From contig CM068385.1 in the NCBI GenBank assembly GCA_034770075.1, forward strand, positions 56,986,746-57,050,745: 64,000 nt of DNA. The letters run 5' to 3'. A model generated the notes under the pieces. It was given only the letters and a program-made list of their open reading frames with translations. It searched no databases and had not been told where the DNA came from. How positions within the stretch are numbered: position 1 is the first letter of the stretch; each line of letters opens with the position of its first letter. The stretch comes from Aralia elata. Its lineage: Eukaryota; Streptophyta; Magnoliopsida; Apiales; Araliaceae. Below, one piece after another: positions 1 through 8,560 of this stretch. Both the position numbers and the translations under genes were made by a program.

Positions 1-1
1 G

Positions 2-1441
2 GCGAGTCCGACTTTATTAGGCAAGATAAAAGAGGCTCAAGAAAAGGATGATGAATGTGTTGCCATGAAGAAGCGAATCTCAGATGGAGAAGAATTGAAG
101 CACAAAATTGATAGCACGGGACTGCTAAGGTTTGAAGGAAGGATCTGGATACCGATGATTCCGGAGTTGAGAGAAGAGATTCTGCAAGAAGCTCATTCTA
201 CAAAGTATTCGATACACCATGGTAGTACCAAGATGTATCAGGATTTGCGCCGACACTTCTGGTGGCCAAACATGAAGAGGGAGGTTGCAGAATGTGTTGG
301 GCGATGCTTGACATGTCAGAGGGTAAAAGCGGAACATCAGAAACCGGGCGGACTGCTACAACCATTGGAGATTCCGGAGTGGAAGTGGGAGCATATCACG
401 ATGGATTTTATGATGGGGCTTCCACCAACTCAGAAGGGTTACGACGCGATCTGGGTGATCGTGGATCGTTTAACTAAATCTGCACATTTTCTACCAATCA
501 AGATAAGGTACAATCTGGAGCAGTTAGCAAAGTTATATGTGAAAGAAATTGTGTCACGACATGGAGTGCCGGTATCTATTGTATCTGACAGAGATCCGCG
601 CTTTATGTCGAATTTCTGGAAGAGCTTACAAGAAAGATTGGGAACTCAGTTGAGATTGAGTACGGCGTATCATCCTCAAACGAATGGGCAAAGCGAACGA
701 ACGATTCAGACGCTGGAGGACATGCTTAGAGCATGTGTGATGGATTTTAAAGGTAGTTGGGATAATCACCTACCACTGGTGGAGTTTGCCTATAATAACA
801 GTTATCATGCAAGTATTGGCATGCCGCCATATGAAGCATTATACGGAAGGAAGTGTCGAACACCGCTGTGTTGGGCCGAAGTCGGCGAACGGAGACTGTT
901 GGGACCTGAATTGGTGCAGCAGACCGTGGATGACGTCAAAGTGATAAGAGCTCGATTGGTAGCGGCCCAGGATCGACAAAAGAAATACGCCGATTTGCAT
1001 CGTCAGAAGCGAGACTTTGAAGTTGGCAGCTTTGTGTTTTTGAAGGTATCTCCCTGGAAGGGAAAGATCAGATTTGGTAAGAAGGGAAAATTGAGTCCTA
1101 GGTTCGTAGGACCATTTGAAGTTTTAAGGAGGGTAGGTGAAGTGGCGTACGAGGTAGCTCTACCTCCTGAACTTGAGCATATTCATAATGTGTTTCACGT
1201 TTCTATGTTGCGGCCATATAAACCTGATTATAAACAGGTGATATCCTATGAACCGATTCAAGTTGAGAAAGACTTGTCATATGAAGAGATTCCTGTCCAG
1301 ATATTAGATAGGAAAGAGCAGACGTTAAGAAATAAGGTCATGCATTCGGTTAAAGTACTTTGGAGGAACCACGTAGCTGAAGAAGCTACGTGGGAACTGG
1401 AAGAGAGGATGAGGAAGAATTATCCGCATCTTTTTGAGTGA
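2..1441 (+). CDS. Chromovirus 1 integrase and chromodomain, 5'-partial
   Basis: This is the C-terminal part of a Ty3/gypsy polyprotein. The frame is open from base 2, so the true start lies outside the window; an internal Met is at 65. Counting from that Met, the H2C2 zinc-binding segment of integrase lies near residues 44-90 (His pair, then CLTCQ). The DDE core follows (ITMDF, SDRDPRF, GQSERTIQTLE), then a GPY/F-type module (RFVGPFEVL), and a C-terminal chromodomain-like tail containing VLWRNH and EATWELEE, ending PHLFE. Integrase inserts the cDNA, and in this family the chromodomain is thought to steer insertion to heterochromatin. The frame has no stop over about 480 codons, unlike copies 2, 8 and 9, so this may be the best preserved pol end here. 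A polypurine tract and the element's 3' LTR follow directly. The family call is firm; the Tekay/Del lineage is inferred from architecture and LTR length. Confidence 0.93.
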   Translation, partial: ASPTLLGKIKEAQEKDDECVAMKKRISDGEELKHKIDSTGLLRFEGRIWIPMIPELREEILQEAHSTKYSIHHGSTKMYQDLRRHFWWPNMKREVAECVGRCLTCQRVKAEHQKPGGLLQPLEIPEWKWEHITMDFMMGLPPTQKGYDAIWVIVDRLTKSAHFLPIKIRYNLEQLAKLYVKEIVSRHGVPVSIVSDRDPRFMSNFWKSLQERLGTQLRLSTAYHPQTNGQSERTIQTLEDMLRACVMDFKGSWDNHLPLVEFAYNNSYHASIGMPPYEALYGRKCRTPLCWAEVGERRLLGPELVQQTVDDVKVIRARLVAAQDRQKKYADLHRQKRDFEVGSFVFLKVSPWKGKIRFGKKGKLSPRFVGPFEVLRRVGEVAYEVALPPELEHIHNVFHVSMLRPYKPDYKQVISYEPIQVEKDLSYEEIPVQILDRKEQTLRNKVMHSVKVLWRNHVAEEATWELEERMRKNYPHLFE

Positions 1442-1493
1442 ACCCGTTAAGTTTTCCGTACCTAGACTGTAATTCTGGGGACAGAATTCTTAT

Positions 1494-1507
1494 AAAGGGG
1501 GGGAGGA
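1494..1507 (+). promoter_or_regulatory. Polypurine tract of chromovirus 1
   Basis: A run of purines (aaagggggggagga) lies directly before the TGTAACGACC start of the 3' LTR. It is the expected primer for plus-strand DNA synthesis. Only one tract is present, unlike the doubled tract of elements 2, 8 and 9. Confidence 0.88.
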
Positions 1508-2229
1508 TGTAACGACCGGGAATTCTGAAATTTCCTTGTAATTCGAATTTTTGAATATTAATGAATATTTTATATTTTATTAATATTATATTTGTGTTAC
1601 GTGTTTAAAGGTTGTGTGACAACCTGGATTATGTGGATGCATGAAATTTTATGTGTTATAGTTTTTTTTAAGCGAATAATTATTTTCGCGTAGCGTCGCT
1701 AAATCACTATTCACGGGGCACATTTCCCGAGGCACTATTCACGCCATAAAATTTTCTTGTCTTTTTCGATGTTAATAAATTTCATAAATACGTGTATGCG
1801 TACGAATAATTTTTTCAAGTGTCAGAAATTTTATTTGAGCTGATACGTGATTTTATCCGTATCCGAAATGTGTTATATGGGTGTTCCGAATATTTGGACA
1901 AATTCCATAATAATTATTTTTACCCATCCCAATAATTATGGGAGTACCCATTTTAATTTTGGGTAGAGTTATTTACCAGTTTTGGTACAAAAGTGGAAGT
2001 TTTCGGATATATTTTTGGTATTTTCGGGTGTTTAATTTGGCTTATTGCTCCAAGTGGGAACCACCAAACCACTTTCAACCAATCAAAATGCTAAGGAGTG
2101 AGAGAGTGGGGGGGGGGGGTGCCGGCGCCACCTTGAGTTACAAACCCATTTTCTCCCTAAATTCTTCCACTTCTCCAATAATCATTCATTCAACTCTCAA
2201 TCTATTCCATTCCATTCCAAGTTGCTCAG

Positions 2230-2450
2230 CTGATAGAGATAGAGAGAGAGAGAGAGAGGGAGAGAGAGCTCGCCGAAAGAAGAAGGAAGAGAAAGAAGTC
2301 GCCGGAGTTCGCCGGAAAAAGGAAGAAACTCGTCGGAAAAGAAAGGAGGAAGAAGAAGAAGGCTCGGGTGGAGGAACCAAGCAAGGAGAACCCCCAAAAC
2401 AAAGCCTAGCCGAGCTTCTTAACCATCTAGGAGGGATTTACAGAGGTAAA
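2230..2450 (+). promoter_or_regulatory. GA-rich leader ending in donor-like site (LTR 1)
   Basis: A purine-rich stretch with long GAGAGA runs ends in AG/GTAAAC at 2445/2446. The same layout (GA-rich stretch, then AG/GTA) recurs in all the long gypsy LTRs of the window, so it is probably the transcribed 5' leader with a splice donor. The open frames crossing it on both strands (minus-strand 2186-2397, plus-strand 1938-2456) are low-complexity by-products. Confidence 0.45.
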
Positions 2451-3043
2451 CACTAACCAAATCCTTTCCATTCAATTTTTTTTAAGATTTTCAAGTTTTT
2501 CTTAGTTTTGAGCTTTTAAGCTTGTGGGTCGAATTTATGGCGATTCTTGGTGTTTTTTGTTTGTTGTGATTGTTTGTAAATGTTGTTAAGAGGTTATGTA
2601 AGCTATTAATACCTTTAAAGTGGAACAAAAACGCAAGAAATCCTTACCTTGGCTTAATGGAGCAAGAACAATGGACTTTGGACATGAACTTGGACATTTG
2701 GACTTTTTAGAGGTTATGATTTTGTGTTTGTTAATTTTGTTTGCTAACCTAGTTGGAATGGACCAAAAAGGAGTTAAAACGAGTTCGTAGAAATGATTTT
2801 TGTAAAACATGTCAAGAACTCGAAGAACAGAGTATGAACTTTACATTTTGGCCTAGGATTTGACCATGTTAATGTTAATGGGTAGCTCTGCATTTTTGAT
2901 ATGTTGTAGCCCCATGAGTTAGGAGTCCATAGAGTCCGAAATGGACCAATTTGCTTGTGTATTGAATGAGTTATGGAGGTTGGAGTGGCCGGAGGTCGGA
3001 GTCGCGAACTGGGAAGAAACCCAGAATCCGGCTACTGCAGAAT

Positions 3044-3208
3044 GGCGCTGCAGCGCCACCCATAAGTCCTGCAACTCACGCTGCAGTGAGGGGCATTATG
3101 GGGAAAGACCGGGGCTCACGCCGCAGCGTGAGGCCCGAGCCTTAAGGCTCACGCCGCAGCGTGAGGCCCTGTCATTGAGAAAATACGGGACTCACGCCGC
3201 AGCGTGAG
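3044..3208 (+). repeat. GC-rich hairpin cluster in LTR 1
   Basis: The cluster holds ggcgctgcagcgcc (3044-3057), ctcacgctgcagtgag (3075-3090) and three copies of ctcacgccgcagcgtgag (3115-3132, 3148-3165, 3191-3208). Each is a perfect or near-perfect inverted repeat in otherwise AT-rich DNA. The cluster continues beyond the element 2 insertion with ggtgctgcagcgcc at about 14961. Element 2 inserted 12 bases after the last full copy. Confidence 0.9.
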
Positions 3209-3215
3209 GCCCAGT

Positions 3216-3220
3216 GCTTT
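3216..3220. repeat. Target-site duplication of element 2, left copy
   Basis: gcttt here is repeated exactly at 14951-14955, the other side of element 2. A 5-bp duplication is typical of gypsy and copia integrases and fixes the element's borders. Confidence 0.95.
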
Positions 3221-3834
3221 TGTAACGAATGCAAATTTTTGTGACTGAATAAAAATATTTATTGAGTTATATAAATATTTTTATTAATTTATTAAGTTTT
3301 GTGGAATGGGTATATGTTACGTTTAATAATGTTAAATATTAATTTGAGTATGATTTGTTATTCTAATTCAATTTAATGATTAAATTAGATGATGAAGAGA
3401 TTTATTTAAATAAATGATTTATTTGAATAAAAGAATTTATTTGGTATTATTGTTATTTGTTAAATGAAATTATTATTTGAGTTGGTAAGGTTTAATTGAA
3501 TAATAAGTTCAATTAAGTTAGTAGTGTGACATTTTAAAGCTATATGTTATATTGGATTATTAAAATAAATGAAAGGAGTTTTTAATTTTGTTTTTCCAAA
3601 CTAGGCCTTATGACCTTTAGTTGGAAAAAATGAGTTATTTTATTTGTGTTTTGCCAAACAAGCCTTTAGTTAGAATAATGGATTATTTTAATCTTGCTTT
3701 GCCAAACAAGCCTTATGGCTTTTGAAATTTTATAACTGATGATACGTTATTATTGTATTAAGTATCAGTTTTTTTTATTTTTAGTTTTTATTTGCATCAG
3801 TTTTATTTTTTTAAAAAAAAAAGTACGTCAGTTG

Positions 3835-4026
3835 AAAGAAAAGAAAAGAGAAGAACAGAGAGAAAAGAAGAAGAACATCAGAGTTTGAGAGAAAACAGAG
3901 AGCAGAGCTTGAGAATTTGAGAGAGTTGAGAGAAAAGAGAGAATTTGAGAGAGAAGCTTGGAGATTGGAGAAAGAATTTCCAAAACCAAGGAAGCTTAAT
4001 CAAATTTCTAAGAATTTGAAGGTATA
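3835..4026 (+). promoter_or_regulatory. GA-rich, ATG-free leader and donor-like site (LTR 2)
   Basis: About 185 bases of GA-rich sequence contain no ATG and end in gaatttgaag/gtataaac (exon-like end at 4021). The 3' LTR repeats it at about 12700-12892, LTR 8 at about 51230-51345 and LTR 9 at about 56580-56720. The arrangement fits a transcribed untranslated leader followed by a 5' splice site; splicing is inferred, not seen. Confidence 0.5.
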
Positions 4027-4602
4027 AACTATTTACTATGTTTTATTTTCTCTATATATGAATTTATATGCTAAATTCATGAATTACTTGGTTAAAAATG
4101 TTAGAACGCATGTGTTAGATGATTATATGATGATTAACAATTAATTTAGAGGTATTAATCCATGAAAACATGCTTTAGAATTGAGTTTTTAGTTTTTACA
4201 GAGTTTACTTTATGAATTGTATATATATGTATGAAAATTGATGCTCTAATTGGTTATTAATCGGTAAATTGATAATTGTTTATGATTATTTGATGAAAAA
4301 CATGAATAATGCAAGAAGAATGGGTTCAATTGATTGAAAAATGAATTTACAGAGTTTTGTTTTATGAAAATGGCAAAAACATGGTTATTTTATAAAACAG
4401 TGAATTTTTGGTTTTAAATTGATTGATTATGTGTTTTATAATGCTTAGATTAGTTAGAAACATGTTTGGGTAAATGTTTTATATCATATATGGTGTTTGG
4501 GTATATCTAATTTGTTTTCTGGATGGTAGAATTCGGAAAATTTTGGCCAAATTTGGCCTAAGTTTTCACTGGTTCGCGAGCTGGGGAAGACGACAGTCAA
4601 GT

Positions 4603-4750
4603 CTATCGCCCCGGCGATAGAAATGAACTGATTTCTTCGCCCCAGCGACATCGTCGCCCCGGCGCGACAAAATAGTTAAGCAAAATGCCGCCCCGGCGAT
4701 AGGCTCGCCCCGGCGACAATTTTGTTAAGTTTTTCTCGCCCCGGCGAGAA
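4603..4750 (+). repeat. GC-rich hairpin block with CCCC/GG core (LTR 2)
   Basis: Six or so short palindromes share a CGCCCCGGCG core. The clearest are ctatcgccccggcgatag (4603-4620) and ttctcgccccggcgagaa (4733-4750). The block recurs in the 3' LTR (about 13470-13610). LTR 8 (51930-52085) and LTR 9 (57315-57455) carry it with altered but still pairing stems, such as tctcgcc/ggcgaga and caccgcc/ggcggtg. Confidence 0.9.
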
Positions 4751-4999
4751 ACACTACTGTTTTAAAAAAAAAATTTTTATTTTTATTCTTGGAAGTTATG
4801 ATGCATAATTAAACTTATTAATGTGACTAATGTATTACCAAGATGGTTGCTAAACTAGTATTTGTTGACTATGGTATGCTAAATGAGATAAAGAGCAAGC
4901 CTTAAATGCTTTTAATTTTGTGACTAATTATGTTACAATTTTATAATTAAATGTTTAGGTTGTTTAAGGATCGTGAATTACTTAAATTTGTAATCTACG

Positions 5000-5165
5000 C
5001 TTGAGGCAAGTTTTCCTCCCTTAAACTTGAAAGTTATTTATAGCAAGTTTCCTTATCTCAACTTATTACTTTTACGTTGAGCAAGTTTTCTTTCTTTAAA
5101 CTTGTTAAATTATTATAGCAAGTTTTCTATTTCTTAAGCTTGTTATTATTTCAACAAGTTTACTT
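5000..5165 (+). repeat. CAAGTTT hairpin array (LTR 2)
   Basis: About five tandem, imperfect units have the form caagttt-(9 to 12 bases)-aaacttg. The first pairs 5007-5013 with 5023-5029; others use caagttt/aacttat or caagttt/aagcttg. The 3' LTR repeats the array near 13865-14030. Shorter versions occur in LTRs 8 and 9. Confidence 0.75.
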
Positions 5166-5435
5166 CCTTTGAGTGAATTAATTAACCTTAGCTTATTGTT
5201 ATTCAAGCAAGGCTGATATCATGTTGAGTAATTATATTTTGTTTCAGATATTATTTATTCAGTCTTTGATTATCATTCAAACTTCGAATACAAACTTTAC
5301 TAAAGAACTAGACTAGCAAACCTTATTGATTCAGCTAGTCCTTAGTTGATGTGCGTTTCAAAGACTTAGAATGTTTTCTATACTTGTTCCAAGCCAATTT
5401 TCTTTTTGGTATGGATTCAGACGATAAACTGAGAT

Positions 5436-5525
5436 GAACAACCCTATTATAGGGGATTACTTACGCGACAGCGTTAAAATGTTTTGTGCACAATACATTG
5501 TACAAAGGGCTGATCCCCCTGAGTA
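5436..5525 (+). other. Conserved ggggat/atcccc domain in LTR
   Basis: This stretch reads aaccctattataggggat, then gtgcacaatacattgtac, then ggctgatcccc. The ggggat at 5452-5457 can pair with atcccc at 5513-5518. The domain is recognisable in all gypsy LTRs of the window on the plus strand, including the diverged LTR 1 (15842-15847 with 15917-15922), LTR 8 (about 52700-52785) and LTR 9 (about 58105-58205). It could be an RNA structure or a promoter element. Confidence 0.6.
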
Positions 5526-5775
5526 CGAGATGTTGGTCCATAGTCTTTATGACTGTTAAAGGTTACAGTAGAAATACTTGTCAACCTAGGACAATAGTTC
5601 GAGGTCTTGTGACCCTCAGATAAAATTTCTATATTTTGAAGTCTATCTTTCCGTGAATCGAGCTTTCTAACGAACTCTTAGACTGTTATTCCTCATTTGA
5701 AATCCTTTTCATTTAAATATTGTTGTTATCATACTTGTGAGCAATTGTTTGCTCACTCTTGCACTAATCATTTCA

Positions 5776-5838
5776 GCTAAGCCCGAGAAGCAGGACGAGC
5801 CGTCCACCAGTAAGGGCAAGGGCAAGATGCAGAAATAG
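5776..5838 (+). other. Mini-exon-like conserved reading frame in LTR 2
   Basis: Twenty codons plus TAG read AKPEKQDEPSTSKGKGKMQK. There is no ATG. It follows an acceptor-like tract (branch-point-like ctaat, then tttcag at 5771-5776) and a gagcaa/ttgctc hairpin. The same frame, ending in KGKGK plus two or three residues and stop, is found in six LTRs of the window, including two diverged families. Differences from the copy in LTR 8 fall on third codon positions in seven of eight cases. What protein it would end is unknown. Confidence 0.55.
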
Positions 5839-6088
5839 TTCTAGATTTATTAATTAATTGATGAACATTTGTACCAGATTTGTTTTAGATTTTTTTTATA
5901 TATTCCGCATTTGATGTATTAAGGTTGTGGTGACCTGGGATTTTAATTATTGATGTAACCCGGTTTGGGAGATGATTAATTAAGTTTATTTTAATTGCTT
6001 AATTATGGGTAGTTAGATGTGAATGAATGGGATAGTGAACACCAAATCAGGGGAAAATTAAGTACCCAGATTTGGGGGTGTCACAGGT

Positions 6089-6100
6089 TGGTATCAGAGC
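6089..6100 (+). promoter_or_regulatory. Primer binding site of element 2
   Basis: tggtatcagagc, three bases after the LTR end, is complementary to the 3' end of plant initiator tRNA-Met. It primes minus-strand DNA synthesis. Confidence 0.95.
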
Positions 6101-6333
6101 TGTAGGTTATGAACCTTTAGGTGGGGAAAACCTTAGGGTAGTAGCCTTTTAGAAGATAGAGAATATAGTGGTGATAAACTCTTATCGAGTTCTAAGGAAT
6201 GAATTACGGAAATTCATAAAAGACAACAAAATGATTATGTGCTATGTGCTTATTTGATAATAAAACTTATGTGCTCGCGAGTACTATCGAGTATTGTCAA
6301 TTAGTAATTAAAACTTAAAACTTTGTTGTCAGG

Positions 6334-7168
6334 ATGACTGATAGAGGAGAGCCCAGCCAGACTAGGGAGGAGGAGCCCCGAGATATTCACGTGGTTCATG
6401 AGCAGCTAGTGCAGAGGGAGCTATCTCCATTGGTTACAGTTACAAGGTCACGAGTATGAGCCTGAGACTGATCCTGAGGAGGACCCTGAGGAGGATCCTG
6501 AGGAGGACCCTGAAGAGGTTGAGGAGGAGGAGGAAGACCCTGAGGGGATATCATTATCTACTTTGGGTGTTCAGATGTACGAGCAGGTGTATGATCGCAA
6601 CATAGAGTTGCAGGACAGAGTGGAGGAATTAGAGAGGCAGCTGGCGGAGCGACAGACTGCTTTGGAGCAGAAGAGCAGTGAGATCGTGGAGCTAGACATA
6701 CGTCTTGGAGACGTGGAGTGGAAGCTGGTTCATGTAGAGAGTGATAAGGAGGAGTTAGAGGAACAGGCTGCAGAACGTCAAACCACTCTAGAGCAGAAGG
6801 ATGCTGAGATCCAAGACCTTTCTTCACGTCTTGCAGAGGCTGAGCAGAGGCTAGCACAGTCTGAGTATCGACGCGGACAGTTGATAGCCAGGAATGAGAT
6901 TGTACGAGATGAGTTGAAAGAGGAGTCAGCTAAGCGGGCGAGAGCGGAGACAGCTTGGCTGAGGGAGGCTGATCGTGCAGATCGTGTTGAGTGTGAAATG
7001 CGGTCAAAGAAGGCCAAGATTGATGAGATGGAGTATATTTTTCATACTACCATAGACAGAGCTCAAGATCGAGCTAATCGTCATCCAGATGTGATGGATC
7101 GTAGGATGATGACACGCATTATGGAGCAGGAACGCCAGGAAGCTGTACGTCGTGGGATGTCATCATAG
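6334..7168 (+). pseudogene. ORF0 of element 2: acidic coiled-coil protein upstream of gag
   Basis: This is an additional frame between primer site and gag, about 277 residues if one frameshift is ignored. ATG 6334 follows an acceptor-like ttgttgtcag. The N-terminus is polar (MTDRGEPSQ), then comes an acidic block of repeated DPEED/EEEEE, then from about residue 85 a long heptad-rich coiled coil (IELQDRVEELERQLAERQ, EIQDLSSRLAEAEQRLAQ), and a basic end (RQEAVRRGMSS). An extra A near 6443 breaks the frame between the acidic start and the coiled coil. Elements 3 and 8 carry the same ORF at the same place. It resembles no gag, pol or env domain I recognise; a structural or adaptor role in the particle is only a guess. 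About 300 bases without coding sequence separate it from gag. Confidence 0.8.
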
Positions 7169-7464
7169 ATTATGATTAGTTATGTTATTATGAAATTTAT
7201 GAGTTAATAAGTTGATTAATCCCAGTTTATTTAATGGGATAGAATAATGATGTAATCCTGGAACTTTGTGATTTCAGGATAGATGATTTGATGTAAATAA
7301 CTACGATGTTATCTCTATTATGTTTTTAAGCAGTTAATGAATAAAATGTGAAAGTTTATCAGATGTGTTATGTATTTAAGTGTTGTTCATAAATGTTTAA
7401 GTTAAGACTTAAATGTGTTGAGTAATTGAGCAATAGTTTAATAACGAGAATTCTTAACAGTAAA

Positions 7465-8560
7465 ATGCCTCCAAGAAGACAACCAACACGTCAACAGACC
7501 CCCGAGGGATCTACTAACAACGAAGAAGCCAACGCTAATCCCATGCAGCAGTTGGTAAATTTGTTAACGGGAGCCTTTGCGAACCAACCCCAAGCGCAGG
7601 CCACAACCTTCAAAGACTTCAAGGCTGTCGGACCTCCAGAATTTCAGGGCTCCATGAATCCGATTGAAGCTCAAACATGGATCATGGAGATGGAGAAAGT
7701 GTTCGATGTCGCCAGAGTCGGTGAAGACCAGAAAACGGCATTTGCGACATTCATGTTGAAATCAGAAGCCAGCTACTGGTGGCAGGCAAACAAAACTCGT
7801 GGTGGTCAGGGTATAATACCGTGGGAGCGGTTTAAAGAAATATTTTTCGAGACATACTTCCCAGTAAGCGCGCAGAACCAGATGGAAGTGCAGTTCCTAG
7901 AGCTGAAGCAAGGTACTATGACGGTACCTGAATATGCTGCAAAGTTCAATGAGCTGGCAAGGTTTGCGCCATATCAGGTTAACACGGGATGAGCGGAAGG
8001 CTAGGAGATTTGAGCAGGGACTGAAACCCTGGTTATATAGTAGAGTTTCGTTTGTTTCAACTAAGTTCATTTGCGCGGCAGTGCTAGAAAAGGCAATTAT
8101 CGCTGAAGGAGGCAGTGATGTTCTGTCAAAGTACAACCAGGAGCAGAAGAAAAAGAAGAATGAGAATGAAAACAAAGCAAGTGGTAGCCATGGGGGCAGT
8201 AATCAGAAAAGGAAGTGGAATGATAGTAACTCTGTGGGAAGTCAGCAGGGTAATCAGAAGAAGAAGATAGAGGTGTGCAGCAACTGTGGGAAGAGCCATA
8301 TGGGTGCTTGTTTGAAGGGTAAGCGGGTGTGCTTCAACTGTGGACAAGAGGGCCATATTTCACCAAATTGCCCTAATCCGAAGAAAGGAGCATGTTTCAT
8401 TTGCGGGTCGAAGGATCACTTTGCCAGAGAGTGCCCTAAGAAAACAGCTACAGGAGGAGCTGGTGCAGGAAAAGGGAGCAGCGGTGGAGGTAATCTGACT
8501 ATCACCGGACCGACACAGCCCAACCGATCTACCGCTCGAACGTTCAAACATGACAGTGCA
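7465..8560 (+). pseudogene. gag of element 2 (frameshifted)
   Basis: This is the Ty3/gypsy capsid-nucleocapsid region. ATG 7465 (MPPRRQPTRQQTPEG) is chosen because elements 3 and 8 start at the same place, just after cttaacag. The capsid domain includes FQGSMNPIEAQTWIMEMEKVF and the retrotransposon-gag signature around SYWWQANKTRGG and EQGLKPWL. The nucleocapsid has three zinc knuckles: CX2CX3HX3C, then two CX2CX4HX4C. A G inserted near 7987 shifts the frame compared with element 8, and an extra A near 8547 shifts it again before the protease. Gag packages the RNA and forms the particle. In element 8 gag runs into protease without a stop, so gag and pol are probably one polyprotein. Confidence 0.9.

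Larger units (their letters stand above)
1508..3220 (+). repeat. 3' LTR of chromovirus 1, first part
   Basis: The LTR starts TGTAACGACC after the polypurine tract and resumes at 14956, ending gtgtcaca at 16490; about 3.25 kb once the inserted element 2 is removed. No real gene was seen in it. It holds direct repeats of cactattcacg (about 1711-1745), a GA-rich and CT-rich leader (about 2230-2445) ending in a donor-like cagag/gtaaac, and a GC-rich hairpin cluster (3044-3208). A related but diverged inverted copy is at 16491-17653. Confidence 0.88.
3221..6085 (+). repeat. 5' LTR of element 2 (2865 bp)
   Basis: It starts TGTAACGAAT and ends gtgtcaca, directly before the primer site. From left to right it holds an AT-rich promoter-like half, a GA-rich leader ending in a donor-like site, a GC-rich hairpin block, a CAAGTTT hairpin array, a conserved domain closed by ggggat/atcccc, a GAGCAA/TTGCTC hairpin and an acceptor-like site followed by a short conserved reading frame. 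No protein-coding gene of ordinary size is present. Confidence 0.95.

Noticed and set aside
1938..2456. Plus-strand frame of 172 codons in LTR 1 and minus-strand frames within it
   Set aside because: The second half is a translation of GA-rich low-complexity sequence; the first half matches non-coding LTR sequence also present inverted at 16491-17653, where the frame is not kept.
5702..5775. Hydrophobic frame running into the mini-exon of LTR 2 (..ILVSNCLLTLALIIS)
   Set aside because: It is open in LTRs 2, 8 and 9 and could be a membrane segment, but it has no ATG and the same frame is stopped in the solo LTR. An acceptor site is the simpler reading, though this is not excluded.
6089..6100. 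tRNA gene remnant
   Set aside because: Only the 12-base primer-site complement is present, at the fixed place after the LTR.
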